The notes beneath the pieces are model-generated. The model was not told the origin of the DNA and did no database searches. It was given only the letters and a program-made list of their open reading frames with translations. A stretch of 64,000 nt of DNA, taken from Bradyrhizobium sp. 190 (GTDB lineage: Bacteria > Pseudomonadota > Alphaproteobacteria > Rhizobiales > Xanthobacteraceae). Position numbers and translations under genes: made by a program. Of the stretch, positions 1 through 7,561 are shown one piece after another. Numbering within the stretch: position 1 is the first letter of the stretch; each line of letters begins with the position of its first letter. Where the stretch lies: the NCBI RefSeq assembly GCF_023073415.1, contig NZ_JADPJL010000029.1, positions 43,957 to 107,956 on the forward strand, written 5' to 3'.

Positions 1-1195
1 CGATCGCCTCGATATGTGGCATGTGCTGGCCGCCGAAGCGCGACGGCAGCGCGACGCGCTGATAGCGGCCCTTGCGCGCGTTGACTTCGGTTTCGACCGA
101 CGGTGTCGCGGACGCCAGCACGATCGGAATTTTGGCGGTATGCGCGCGCACGACAGCCATGTCGCGGGCGTGGTAATGCGCGCCGTCGTCCTGCTTGTAG
201 GCTTGGTCGTGCTCTTCATCGACGATAATCAGCCCAAGGTCGGCATAGGGCAGAAACAGCGCCGAGCGCGCACCGACCACGACCGGCGCTTCGCCCGCCG
301 ATATCCCCGCCCAATTGCGCTGCCGCGTGCGCGGCGTCAATTCGGAATGCCATTCGAGCGGACGCACCCCGAAGCGCTGAGCGAAGCGATCAAGGAATTG
401 CCCTGTCAGCGCGATCTCCGGCATCAGGATCAGCGTCTGCTTGCCGCGGCGGATGATTTCCGCGATCGCCTCGAAATAGACTTCGGTCTTGCCTGAACCG
501 GTGACGCCGTCGAGCAGCGCGACATGGAAAGAGCCATTGGCCGCGAGTGCGCGCATCGCATCGACCGCCGTGCGCTGCTGGGGAGAAAATTCCGGCTGCG
601 CGAAGGCTGGATCGGGCGCGGGCGGTGCCAGCGGCGGCGGCATCGCCTCGACGGCGAGCGTCCCCTCGTCGACCAGCCCGTCGACCACGCCGCCGCTGAC
701 GCCGGCCTCCCGCGCCGCTTCGGACTTGCCATGCAGCAGGCCGTCCGACAGCACCTCGATCAGCCGACGCCGCGCCGGCGTCAAACGCCGTGGCGGCTCG
801 CCCACCAGACGCACGCCGAGGCGCATCCGCTCGGGCCCGAGATTTTCGCCCATCCGCAGGGACATGCGAAGCACCATGCCGCGCGCCGACAGGGTGTAGT
901 TGGCGACCCAATCGACAAGGCTGCGCAATTCCTCCTTCAGCGGCGGCACATCGAGCTTTTCGCCGACATCCTTCAGGCGATTATGCAGGCGCGGATCGGG
1001 ATTGGCGTTCTCCGCCCACACCACCGCCACCACCTCGCGCGGCCCCAGCGGCACGCAAACGACGTCGCCCGGCTTCAGCTCCATGCCGCGCGGCACCCGG
1101 TAGGAATAGTTCTGGTTGAGCGCGACCGGCACCAGCACATCGACGACGCGGGTCGATGATGCGGATGAGGTGGTTTCGCGAGTGGCGTGGTCCAT
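1..1195 (-). CDS. priA: Primosomal protein N' (replication restart helicase PriA), N-terminal part
   Basis: PriA is a 3'-to-5' DNA helicase that recognises stalled forks and reloads the replisome. About 398 residues are visible, starting at the ATG at 1195-1193 and running off the left edge; the family is usually about 700-740 residues, so the C-terminal helicase lobe and zinc-binding cysteines are missing. The N-terminal DNA-binding domain precedes a helicase core with the Walker A motif GSGKT at residues 233-237 and the DEEH Walker B box at 326-329. The frame is open across the whole visible part. It is divergent from xerC with about 140 bp between. The identification is firm and only the truncation by the window limits it. 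Confidence 0.93.
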   Translation of the reverse strand, partial: MDHATRETTSSASSTRVVDVLVPVALNQNYSYRVPRGMELKPGDVVCVPLGPREVVAVVWAENANPDPRLHNRLKDVGEKLDVPPLKEELRSLVDWVANYTLSARGMVLRMSLRMGENLGPERMRLGVRLVGEPPRRLTPARRRLIEVLSDGLLHGKSEAAREAGVSGGVVDGLVDEGTLAVEAMPPPLAPPAPDPAFAQPEFSPQQRTAVDAMRALAANGSFHVALLDGVTGSGKTEVYFEAIAEIIRRGKQTLILMPEIALTGQFLDRFAQRFGVRPLEWHSELTPRTRQRNWAGISAGEAPVVVGARSALFLPYADLGLIIVDEEHDQAYKQDDGAHYHARDMAVVRAHTAKIPIVLASATPSVETEVNARKGRYQRVALPSRFGGQHMPHIEAI

Positions 1196-1276
1196 CAGGG
1201 AATCGGGCTTGAGGTGTTCAGGGCAAGGCTAGCGCCGTGCCGCCAAGTTAGCGAACGGTAAACGAAAGAGGTGCGA

Positions 1277-1327
1277 TATAATGCGTTGAATCACTGTCTC
1301 CAAGAGAAGCTTCAAAAGAAGCTTCAA
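1277..1327 (+). promoter_or_regulatory. Candidate xerC promoter with paired GAAGCTTC palindromes
   Basis: A perfect TATAAT stands at 1277-1282, but the matching -35 position (aacggt) is poor. Just downstream, the 11-base word AGAAGCTTCAA occurs twice with a 12-base period (1305-1315 and 1317-1327). Each copy contains the 8-base palindrome GAAGCTTC. The pair lies between the putative transcription start and the xerC ATG at 1338, so it could be an operator or a leader hairpin. This is inference from position only. Confidence 0.3.
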
Positions 1328-1337
1328 GGCAAGGCTG

Positions 1338-2309
1338 ATGGCCAAGGAAGTTCCGGCACCTCAACCGATCGAGCTAGACTGCGCCGACGAGGGCTTCGCG
1401 CAGGAGATGGCGCGATGGCTGACGCATCTGCGCGCCGAGCGGCGGCTGTCGCCAAAGACGCTCGAAGCCTATGCCCGCGACCTCCGTCAATGCCTCATTT
1501 TCCTCAGCGAGCATTGGGGGACCCGGGTCACACTGAAACAGTTTGCGGCGCTGGAAGCCACCGACATCAGGGCCTTCATGGCGATGCGCCGCGCCGACGA
1601 TATTGCCGGGCGTTCGCTGATGCGGGCGCTGGCGGGCTTGCGTTCGTTCGGGCGCTATCTCGAACGCGAAGGCAAGGGCAAGGTCGGGGCGCTGTCCGCC
1701 ATCCGCGCGCCCAAGGTTGCAAAGAGCCTGCCGAAGCCGATCCAGATGGATGCCGCCAAGCGTTTTGCGGATGCCGACGAGCGCGCCGGGGAGGAACGCG
1801 ATCCCTGGATCTGGGCGCGCGACGCCGCGGTCATGGCGCTGCTCTACGGTTCGGGCCTGCGCATCTCCGAGGCGCTGGGACTGAAACGGCGCGATGTGCC
1901 CAAGCCGGGCGAAGGCGATGTTCTTATCGTGACAGGCAAGGGCAACAAGACCCGGATGGTGCCGGTGCTGCAGAACGTGCTGGCGCTGATCGCCGATTAC
2001 GTTGCGATGTGCCCGCATTCGCTGCCCCCGGCCGGACCAATTTTTGTCGGCGCGCGCGGCGGGCCGCTTTCGCCGCGGATCATCCAGCTCACCATGGAGC
2101 GACTGCGCGGCGCGCTCGGCCTACCCGACAGCGCCACGCCACATGCGCTGCGGCATTCCTTCGCGACCCATCTGCTGAGCCGCGGTGGCGATTTGCGCGC
2201 GATCCAGGAACTGCTCGGCCACGCCTCGCTCTCCACCACGCAGATCTATACCGGCATCGACAGCGAGCGGCTGCTGGAAGTGTACAAGAGCGCCCACCCG
2301 CGCGGATGA
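1338..2309 (+). CDS. xerC: Tyrosine recombinase XerC
   Basis: XerC acts with XerD at dif to resolve chromosome dimers at division. The 323-residue protein has an N-terminal SAM-like core-binding domain (about residues 18-110) and a C-terminal catalytic domain. The catalytic set is visible: R175 in GSGLRISEAL, the conserved lysine in the GKGNK loop (201-204), H269 and R272 in PHALRHSF, H295 in LLGHASLS and the nucleophile Y304. Length and motifs fit XerC/XerD rather than a phage integrase, and the priA-xerC pairing is common in rhizobia. XerC versus XerD is decided mainly from this context. The ATG at 1338 has AAGG about 8 bases upstream; no competing in-frame start fits better. Confidence 0.93.
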   Translation: MAKEVPAPQPIELDCADEGFAQEMARWLTHLRAERRLSPKTLEAYARDLRQCLIFLSEHWGTRVTLKQFAALEATDIRAFMAMRRADDIAGRSLMRALAGLRSFGRYLEREGKGKVGALSAIRAPKVAKSLPKPIQMDAAKRFADADERAGEERDPWIWARDAAVMALLYGSGLRISEALGLKRRDVPKPGEGDVLIVTGKGNKTRMVPVLQNVLALIADYVAMCPHSLPPAGPIFVGARGGPLSPRIIQLTMERLRGALGLPDSATPHALRHSFATHLLSRGGDLRAIQELLGHASLSTTQIYTGIDSERLLEVYKSAHPRG

Positions 2310-2425
2310 GCGCGCGTACGCCCAGCCGACACACTCCCGTCACATCGATGGCCTCTTAAGCTGCCTCTTGCGCTCGCATTGCGGTTCCGGCAATCGTGCG
2401 CGCGTCAATCGCAGGAGGGGAATCA

Positions 2426-3016
2426 ATGGGCGCACATGAAAGCATGGAGCACGCGGAGCATGCCGAGCACGCTTCGGGCTCGAACAAGAAGATCGCGTTG
2501 CTGATCGCGGTGATCGCCTTGTTTCTGGCGTTGTCGGAAACGCTGGGCAAGGGTGCGCAAACCGAAGCCATCAGCAAGAATGTCGAGGCCTCGAACCTGT
2601 GGGCGTTCTTCCAGGCCAAGAGCATTCGCCGCACCACGGTTCAGGCCACCGCGGAGCACGCCAAGCTCAGCCTGGGGACCATCGGCGACGATGCTGCGAA
2701 AGCGGCCTTGCAAAAGCAGATCGACGACTGGAACAAGACTGCGGCGCGTTACCGTTCGGAGCCGGAAACTGGAGAGGGTTCGGAAGAACTCGCCAAGCGC
2801 GCCAAGCACGCCGAAAAACAGCGCGACGACGCCACCGCAAAATACCACCACTACGAGATCGCCTCGGCCGCCTTCCAGATCGGCATCGTGCTGGCCTCGG
2901 CCACCATCATCACCGGCATGATCGCTCTGGCCTGGGTGTCAGGCATATTGGCGATCGCGGGCATCGGCATCACCGCGCTGGGTCTCTACGCGCCGCATCT
3001 GCTGCATCTGCACTGA
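2426..3016 (+). CDS. DUF4337-family membrane protein
   Basis: This 196-residue protein matches the DUF4337 family, whose function is unknown. It begins with a His/Glu-rich stretch (MEHAEHAEHA) that could bind metal. A hydrophobic helix follows at about residues 22-37, then a soluble, charged, coiled-coil-like middle (about 60-140) and two to three closely packed hydrophobic segments at the C-terminus (about 146-192). It is therefore probably an inner-membrane protein with a central soluble domain. The ATG at 2426 is preceded by a strong AGGAGG at 2413-2418, so it is preferred over the in-frame codon 10 residues upstream. It stands alone between xerC and a repeat region. Confidence 0.8.
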   Translation: MGAHESMEHAEHAEHASGSNKKIALLIAVIALFLALSETLGKGAQTEAISKNVEASNLWAFFQAKSIRRTTVQATAEHAKLSLGTIGDDAAKAALQKQIDDWNKTAARYRSEPETGEGSEELAKRAKHAEKQRDDATAKYHHYEIASAAFQIGIVLASATIITGMIALAWVSGILAIAGIGITALGLYAPHLLHLH

Positions 3017-3061
3017 GCGCCTTCGTTCGTCATCGGCGCGCAGCTGCGAACGCCGTGATCC

Positions 3062-3153
3062 GTAGGGTGGGCAAAGCGCAGCGTGCCCACCATCTCACAG
3101 CGATTTCGGTGATCGATGGTGGGCACGTCGCTTCGCTCCTTTGCCCACCCTAC
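3062..3153. repeat. Palindromic intergenic repeat, family A copy 1 (GTAGGGTGGGC)
   Basis: The left arm starts GTAGGGTGGGCAAAGC and contains GTGCCCACCAT. The right arm is its near inverse, ending TTTGCCCACCCTAC. Further full copies lie at 51087, 54522 and 58141 and a half copy at 60107. All are intergenic and can form a long hairpin. Confidence 0.9.
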
Positions 3154-3159
3154 GACTGG

Positions 3160-3203
3160 GTCGCCCGCCCCAGTGCGCAAGCGCGCGCAAGGCGGGTGGC
3201 GAC
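3160..3203. repeat. Partial copy of the CCCGCCCCAGTGCGCAAGCGCGC repeat
   Basis: The stretch CGCCCGCCCCAGTGCGCAAG followed by CGCGCGCAAGGCGGGTGGCG is one hairpin arm of the repeat found complete at 7418-7555. It abuts family A copy 1, making a composite repeat block between two genes. Confidence 0.7.
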
Positions 3204-3212
3204 AGCGAGAAA

Positions 3213-3743
3213 CTACCGAGCTTCGTGCACGCTCTTGCGGAAACGTGCGATCAGCCGCAGCGTGCGCGATGACCAGCCGTCGCCGTCGCCACGCAGCATT
3301 TCACGAATGCGCTGCTTGATCGGCTGGACCAGGGCCGCCGCCTTGGCGCGCATCGCCATGATAAATTCATAGACCGTCTTGAACCAAGCCATCTGCAGGA
3401 GCTTGGCGCGCGTCACGTCGAAGATGAACGCGGTGACGCCGACGCCGACGAGTTTTCCGAACACGATGACGACGACGGCACTCAGCCAATATTCATTCGC
3501 CAGCAGCCAGAGGCCGACCAGCTTGAGCGGAAACAGCGGGATCACCGGCACCGCGAACACGATCAGCGTCATCGCCGGCGACAGCGTATCGACACGATCG
3601 GACAGCCATTGCTTGAAGGCGCGCAGCGGGATCCGTGCGACGACGCGCTCGACGATCGGCTCGAGATGATCCCACAGCCAGGCTTCAATCAGGAAGATGA
3701 CCGCAAGCAGGACCCAGAACGGCTGTAACAGGCGGCGCATCAC
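3213..3743 (-). CDS. Small integral membrane protein of unknown function
   Basis: I do not recognise a named family for this 176-residue protein. A hydrophobic helix sits near the N-terminus (about residues 7-24), and two more cover about 56-80 and 86-108, with a short hydrophobic loop between them. The C-terminal third is basic and probably cytoplasmic. The start is either the GTG at 3743 or the ATG at 3740, which differ by one residue. The gene faces lpdA's direction but is separated from it by about 120 bp of repeat-like sequence, so co-transcription is doubtful. It converges with the DUF4337 gene across a repeat block. Confidence 0.65.
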   Translation of the reverse strand: MMRRLLQPFWVLLAVIFLIEAWLWDHLEPIVERVVARIPLRAFKQWLSDRVDTLSPAMTLIVFAVPVIPLFPLKLVGLWLLANEYWLSAVVVIVFGKLVGVGVTAFIFDVTRAKLLQMAWFKTVYEFIMAMRAKAAALVQPIKQRIREMLRGDGDGWSSRTLRLIARFRKSVHEAR

Positions 3744-3756
3744 CGATGTGGCCTCT

Positions 3757-3860
3757 AGAGCGGAATGACGTCCACTGATTGGTCGCTCCGATCTATTTCT
3801 TTGTTCAAAGCATGATTTTCGAGAAGGCGGGTCACGCTTTACCCGGGATGTACCGGATAT
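3757..3860. repeat. Degenerate intergenic repeat downstream of lpdA
   Basis: The sequence between the lpdA stop and the next minus-strand gene contains TCTAGAGCGGAATGACG and AAAGCATGATTTTCGAG. They resemble a repeated intergenic element seen in Bradyrhizobium genomes, but no second full copy occurs in this window, so the assignment is from memory of the genus. Confidence 0.35.
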
Positions 3861-3863
3861 GGA

Positions 3864-5267
3864 TCACATGTGGATGGCACGTTTGCCCACCGCAAGCGCG
3901 GCCTCCTTGATGGCTTCCGAGCGTGTCGGATGGGCATGGCACGTGCGCGCCAGATCTTCGGCAGAACCGCCAAACTCCATCAGAACGCAGGCTTCATGGA
4001 TCATTTCGCCGGCTTCGCGGCCGACAACGTGCACACCGAGCACGCGATCGGTCTTCGCATCTGCGAGAATCTTCACGAAGCCGTCAGTGGTCTGGTTGAC
4101 CTTGGAGCGGCCGTTGGCGGTGAACGGAAATTTGCCTGACGTGTATGCCACGCCCGCCTGCTTCAGCTCCTCCTCGGTCTTGCCGACCGACGCCACTTCC
4201 GGCGTGGTATACACCACGCCGGGGATAACATCGTAGTTCACGTGGCCCGCCTGGCCTGCAATGATCTCGGCGCAGGCAACGCCCTCGTCCTCCGCCTTGT
4301 GTGCGAGCATCGGGCCGGCGACCACATCGCCGATCGCATAGACGCCCTTCACGCTGGTCGCGAAATGCGTGTCGATCTGCACCCGCCCGCGGTTATCGAG
4401 CGCGATGCCGGCTTCCTTGAGGCCGAGCCCTTCGGTGTACGGCACGCGACCGATACAGACCAGCACCACGTCGGTTTCGAGCGTCTCTGCCGGCCCGCCG
4501 GCTGCTGGTTCGACACTGGCCTTCAACGTCTTGCCCGATGTATCGACGCCGGTCACCTTGGCACCGAGCTTGAATACAAAGCCCTGCTTTTCGAGCATGC
4601 GCTGGAATTGCTTTGCCACTTCGCCATCCATGCCGGGCAGGATGCGATCGAGGAATTCGACGACCATGACCTCAGCGCCGAGCCGTTTCCAGACCGAGCC
4701 GAGCTCGAGCCCGATCACGCCCGCGCCGATGATCAGAAGCTTCTCCGGCACTTTCTCCAGCGACAGCGCGCCGGTCGACGACACGACGCGCTTTTCGTCG
4801 ATCTCGATGCCCTTCAGCCGTGCGATGTCGGAGCCGGTGGCGATGACGATGTTCTTGGTCTCGACCGTTTGCGCCTTGCCGTCACCGCCCGTAACCTCGA
4901 CCTTGCCGGCGCCGAGGACCTTGCCCTTGCCATTGATGACGTCGATCTTGTTCTTCTTCATCAGGAACTCGACGCCCTTGACGTTGCCGTCGATGCCCTG
5001 CTGCTTGAAATTCATCATCGATGGCAGATCGAGTTTCGGCGAGGAAACGCTGACGCCCATTTTCGCAAAGGAGTGCGCGGCCTCCTCGAACATTTCGGAG
5101 GCATGCAGCAGCGCCTTCGACGGCATGCAGCCGACATTGAGGCAGGTGCCGCCCAGCGTCGCGTTCTTCTCGATCACGGCGACCTTCATGCCGAGTTGCG
5201 CCGCGCGCACCGCGCAGACATATCCGCCCGGGCCGGTGCCGATGACGACGAGATCGTAGGAAGCCAT
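3864..5267 (-). CDS. lpdA: Dihydrolipoyl dehydrogenase (E3)
   Basis: E3 is the FAD-dependent subunit that reoxidises the dihydrolipoyl arm of the 2-oxoglutarate and pyruvate dehydrogenase complexes with NAD. The 467-residue protein has the FAD-binding GTGPGGYV motif at residues 10-17, the redox-active disulfide C42/C47 in the GGTCLNVGCMPSK block and a second dinucleotide-binding fold (GAGVIGLELG) in mid-sequence. The catalytic HPTRSE box near the C-terminus belongs to the dimerisation domain. Length and motifs are standard. It is the last gene of the minus-strand suc block, 34 bp after the SDR gene, which makes the 2-oxoglutarate complex its likely main partner. A second E3 for pyruvate dehydrogenase may exist elsewhere. 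Confidence 0.96.
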   Translation of the reverse strand: MASYDLVVIGTGPGGYVCAVRAAQLGMKVAVIEKNATLGGTCLNVGCMPSKALLHASEMFEEAAHSFAKMGVSVSSPKLDLPSMMNFKQQGIDGNVKGVEFLMKKNKIDVINGKGKVLGAGKVEVTGGDGKAQTVETKNIVIATGSDIARLKGIEIDEKRVVSSTGALSLEKVPEKLLIIGAGVIGLELGSVWKRLGAEVMVVEFLDRILPGMDGEVAKQFQRMLEKQGFVFKLGAKVTGVDTSGKTLKASVEPAAGGPAETLETDVVLVCIGRVPYTEGLGLKEAGIALDNRGRVQIDTHFATSVKGVYAIGDVVAGPMLAHKAEDEGVACAEIIAGQAGHVNYDVIPGVVYTTPEVASVGKTEEELKQAGVAYTSGKFPFTANGRSKVNQTTDGFVKILADAKTDRVLGVHVVGREAGEMIHEACVLMEFGGSAEDLARTCHAHPTRSEAIKEAALAVGKRAIHM

Positions 5268-5301
5268 GATGAAGTCCTGTAGCTGAGAAACGTGTCAGGT
5301 A

Positions 5302-6048
5302 TTACCGCCCACCCGAGACATCAAGGATGGCGCTGGTGACGTAGGAAGCCTCGTCCGACATCAGCCAGACGATGGCGTTGGCGATTTCATCCGCGGTACC
5401 GACACGCTGCATCGGGACGACGTGCGCCAGCCGGTGCGCGCGATCGGGCTCGCCGCCGCTGGCGTGAATATCGGTGTCAATCAACCCGGGGCGGATCGCG
5501 GCAACGCGGATGCCTTCGCCCGCGACTTCGTAGCCGAGGCCGACGGTGAAGGAATCCACCGCGCCCTTTGAGGCCGCATAATCGACATACGTGTTGGGGG
5601 CGCCGAGTCTCGCTGCGACCGAGGAAAGATTGACGATGACGCCGCCCTCACCGCCCTTGCGGGTCGACATCCGCTTCACGGCCTCGCGCGCACACAGGAT
5701 GCTGCCGGTAACGTTGACCGCCATCATGCGCTGGATGCGCTCCGCCGACATATCCTCGACCCGCGCCGACGGACCGACGATGCCGGCATTGTTGACGAGT
5801 GCGCCGAGCGTTCCGAATTCGTCGGCGGCCTTGAACAGCGCGAGAATGTCGGCCTCGCTGCCGACATCGCATTTCACGGCAACAGCCTTGCCGTTCTTGC
5901 GCTCGATCTGCGCGACGACTTCCTTTGCCGCCGCTTCATTGCTGGCGTAGCCGACCACGACCCGAAAGCCGCGCGCGGCGGCGGCGAGCGCGGTGGCGCG
6001 GCCGATGCCGCGGCTGCCGCCGGTGATCACAACAACCTTGTCCGTCAT
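5302..6048 (-). CDS. SDR-family NAD(P)-dependent oxidoreductase
   Basis: This is a classical short-chain dehydrogenase/reductase of 248 residues. It shows the cofactor motif TGGSRGIG near the N-terminus, the NNAG structural motif, a catalytic serine in NLSSVAA and the YAASK catalytic Tyr-Lys pair. The substrate cannot be read from the sequence. It lies between sucB and lpdA in the same orientation (82 bp after sucB, 34 bp before lpdA), so it is probably co-transcribed with the 2-oxoglutarate dehydrogenase genes although no direct role there is known to me. An in-frame GTG lies four codons upstream. The ATG at 6048 is preferred because it starts directly at the Rossmann fold after a GGGGGT ribosome-binding stretch. 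Confidence 0.88.
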   Translation of the reverse strand: MTDKVVVITGGSRGIGRATALAAAARGFRVVVGYASNEAAAKEVVAQIERKNGKAVAVKCDVGSEADILALFKAADEFGTLGALVNNAGIVGPSARVEDMSAERIQRMMAVNVTGSILCAREAVKRMSTRKGGEGGVIVNLSSVAARLGAPNTYVDYAASKGAVDSFTVGLGYEVAGEGIRVAAIRPGLIDTDIHASGGEPDRAHRLAHVVPMQRVGTADEIANAIVWLMSDEASYVTSAILDVSGGR

Positions 6049-6130
6049 ATCAACCCCCACAAGTCAGCGCGCATCGATCCATGGCTCGCAGCGCCGGCCT
6101 TTCGCACCGGCACGCGCAAAGCCAGTGGCG

Positions 6131-7372
6131 TTAGAGATCCAGCACGAGACGCGCCGGATCTTCCAGGCTTTCCTTGACGCGCACGAGGAACGTCACCGCT
6201 TCCTTGCCGTCGATCACGCGGTGATCGTAGGACAGCGCCAGATACATCATCGGGCGGACCTCGACCTTGCCGGCGACCACCATCGGCCGCTCCTGGATCT
6301 TGTGCATGCCGAGAATGCCGGACTGCGGTGCGTTCAGGATTGGCGTCGACATCAGCGAACCGTAGATGCCGCCATTGGTGATGGTGAAGGTGCCGCCCTG
6401 CATCTCGTCGATCTTGAGCTGGCCATCGCGGGCGCGGCGGCCGAAATCGGCGATTCCCTTTTCGATGTCGGAGATCGACTTGTGGTCGCAGTCGCGCACG
6501 ACGGGCACGACTAGGCCCTTGTCGGTGCCGACGGCGACGCCGATGTGGTAGTAGTTCTTGTAGATCAAATCAGTGCCGTCGATCTCGGCATTGACGGCCG
6601 GGATATCCTTCAGTGCCTGCACGACGGCCTTGGTGAAGAAGCCCATGAAGCCGAGCTTCGAACCATGCTTCTTCTCGAACACGTCCTTGTACTGCGCGCG
6701 CATCGCCATGATGTCGGTCATGTCGACCTCATTGAAGGTCGTGAGCATCGCGGCGGTGTTCTGCACGTCCTTGAGCCGTCGCGCGATGGTCTGGCGCAGC
6801 CGCGTCATCTTCACGCGCTCCTCGCGCGCCGCGTCGTCGGCCGGCGAAGGCGCGCGGACCTGCACGGAAGCCGCCGGCTGATTGACCGGGGTCGGCGCGG
6901 ACGCCGCCTTCTCGATCGCGGCCAGCATGTCGCCCTTGGTGACGCGGCCATCCTTGCCGGAGCCCGGCACGGTCGCGGCATCGATGCCGCTTTCGGCGGA
7001 GAGCTTTCGAACCGACGGCGCCAGCGGCGCATCCGATGCCACAGCCTTCGGAGCCGCAGCAGGCGCGGCGGCGGGCGCCGCAGCCGGGGCGGCGGCCTTG
7101 GCAGGCGCAGCCGCTCCCGCCCTGGCGCCGCCGGCCGCGCCTTCATTGATCTGCCCGAGCAGCGCGCCGACGGCGACGGTCTCGCCGTCCTTGGCCGCGA
7201 TCTCGCCGAGCACACCGGCGGATGGCGCCGGCACTTCGATGGTGACCTTGTCGGTCTCGAGCTCGACCAGCGGCTCGTCCACCGCGACGGCGTCGCCGGC
7301 CTTCTTGAACCAGCGGCCGATGGTGGCTTCCGTCACGGACTCGCCGAGCGTCGGAACACGAATTTCAGTCAT
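6131..7372 (-). CDS. sucB: 2-oxoglutarate dehydrogenase E2, dihydrolipoyllysine succinyltransferase
   Basis: E2 is the core of the 2-oxoglutarate dehydrogenase complex: it accepts the succinyl group on a lipoyl arm and passes it to CoA. The 413-residue protein has one N-terminal lipoyl domain with the lipoylated lysine in ETDKV (K42). An Ala/Pro-rich linker follows (about residues 80-115), then the E1/E3-binding domain and the catalytic acyltransferase domain with the active-site YDHRVIDG box (H384, D388). One lipoyl domain and this length are typical of the succinyl enzyme rather than pyruvate E2. It follows sucA in the same direction, with a palindromic repeat filling the gap. The alternative name in rhizobia is odhB. 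Confidence 0.96.
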   Translation of the reverse strand: MTEIRVPTLGESVTEATIGRWFKKAGDAVAVDEPLVELETDKVTIEVPAPSAGVLGEIAAKDGETVAVGALLGQINEGAAGGARAGAAAPAKAAAPAAAPAAAPAAAPKAVASDAPLAPSVRKLSAESGIDAATVPGSGKDGRVTKGDMLAAIEKAASAPTPVNQPAASVQVRAPSPADDAAREERVKMTRLRQTIARRLKDVQNTAAMLTTFNEVDMTDIMAMRAQYKDVFEKKHGSKLGFMGFFTKAVVQALKDIPAVNAEIDGTDLIYKNYYHIGVAVGTDKGLVVPVVRDCDHKSISDIEKGIADFGRRARDGQLKIDEMQGGTFTITNGGIYGSLMSTPILNAPQSGILGMHKIQERPMVVAGKVEVRPMMYLALSYDHRVIDGKEAVTFLVRVKESLEDPARLVLDL

Positions 7373-7417
7373 GGTATGGTTTCCTCAGTAACCTTAGGCT
7401 TCATCAATTCCAAAATG

Positions 7418-7555
7418 GTCATCGCCCGCCTTGTGCGCGATTGCGCACTGGGGCGGGCGAGCCAGTACGCCGGGACGGTCATGATCGAGCTCTAACGGCG
7501 CCGGGTACTGGATGCCCCGCCCCAGTGCGCAAGCGCGCACAAGGCGGGGCATGAC
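7418..7555. repeat. 50-bp inverted repeat between sucA and sucB
   Basis: The left arm GTCATCGCCCGCCTTGTGCG continues to GAGCCAGTA. The right arm, from TACTGGATGCCCCGCC to GGGGCATGAC, is its near-perfect inverse, about 50 bp each with about 35 bp between. Each arm also folds on itself around GTGCGC-GCGCAC. It lies inside the suc transcription unit. Confidence 0.88.
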
Positions 7556-7561
7556 GGATTC

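Noticed and set aside
2356..2637. Minus-strand frame across the DUF4337 start
   Set aside because: It overlaps the DUF4337 gene on the other strand, which has a strong ribosome site and matching membrane segments.
4242..5282. 346-codon plus-strand frame opposite lpdA
   Set aside because: It is the antisense shadow of a well-supported enzyme gene. The composition is His/Arg/Asp/Leu-rich as expected from high-GC antisense frames, and no domain is visible.
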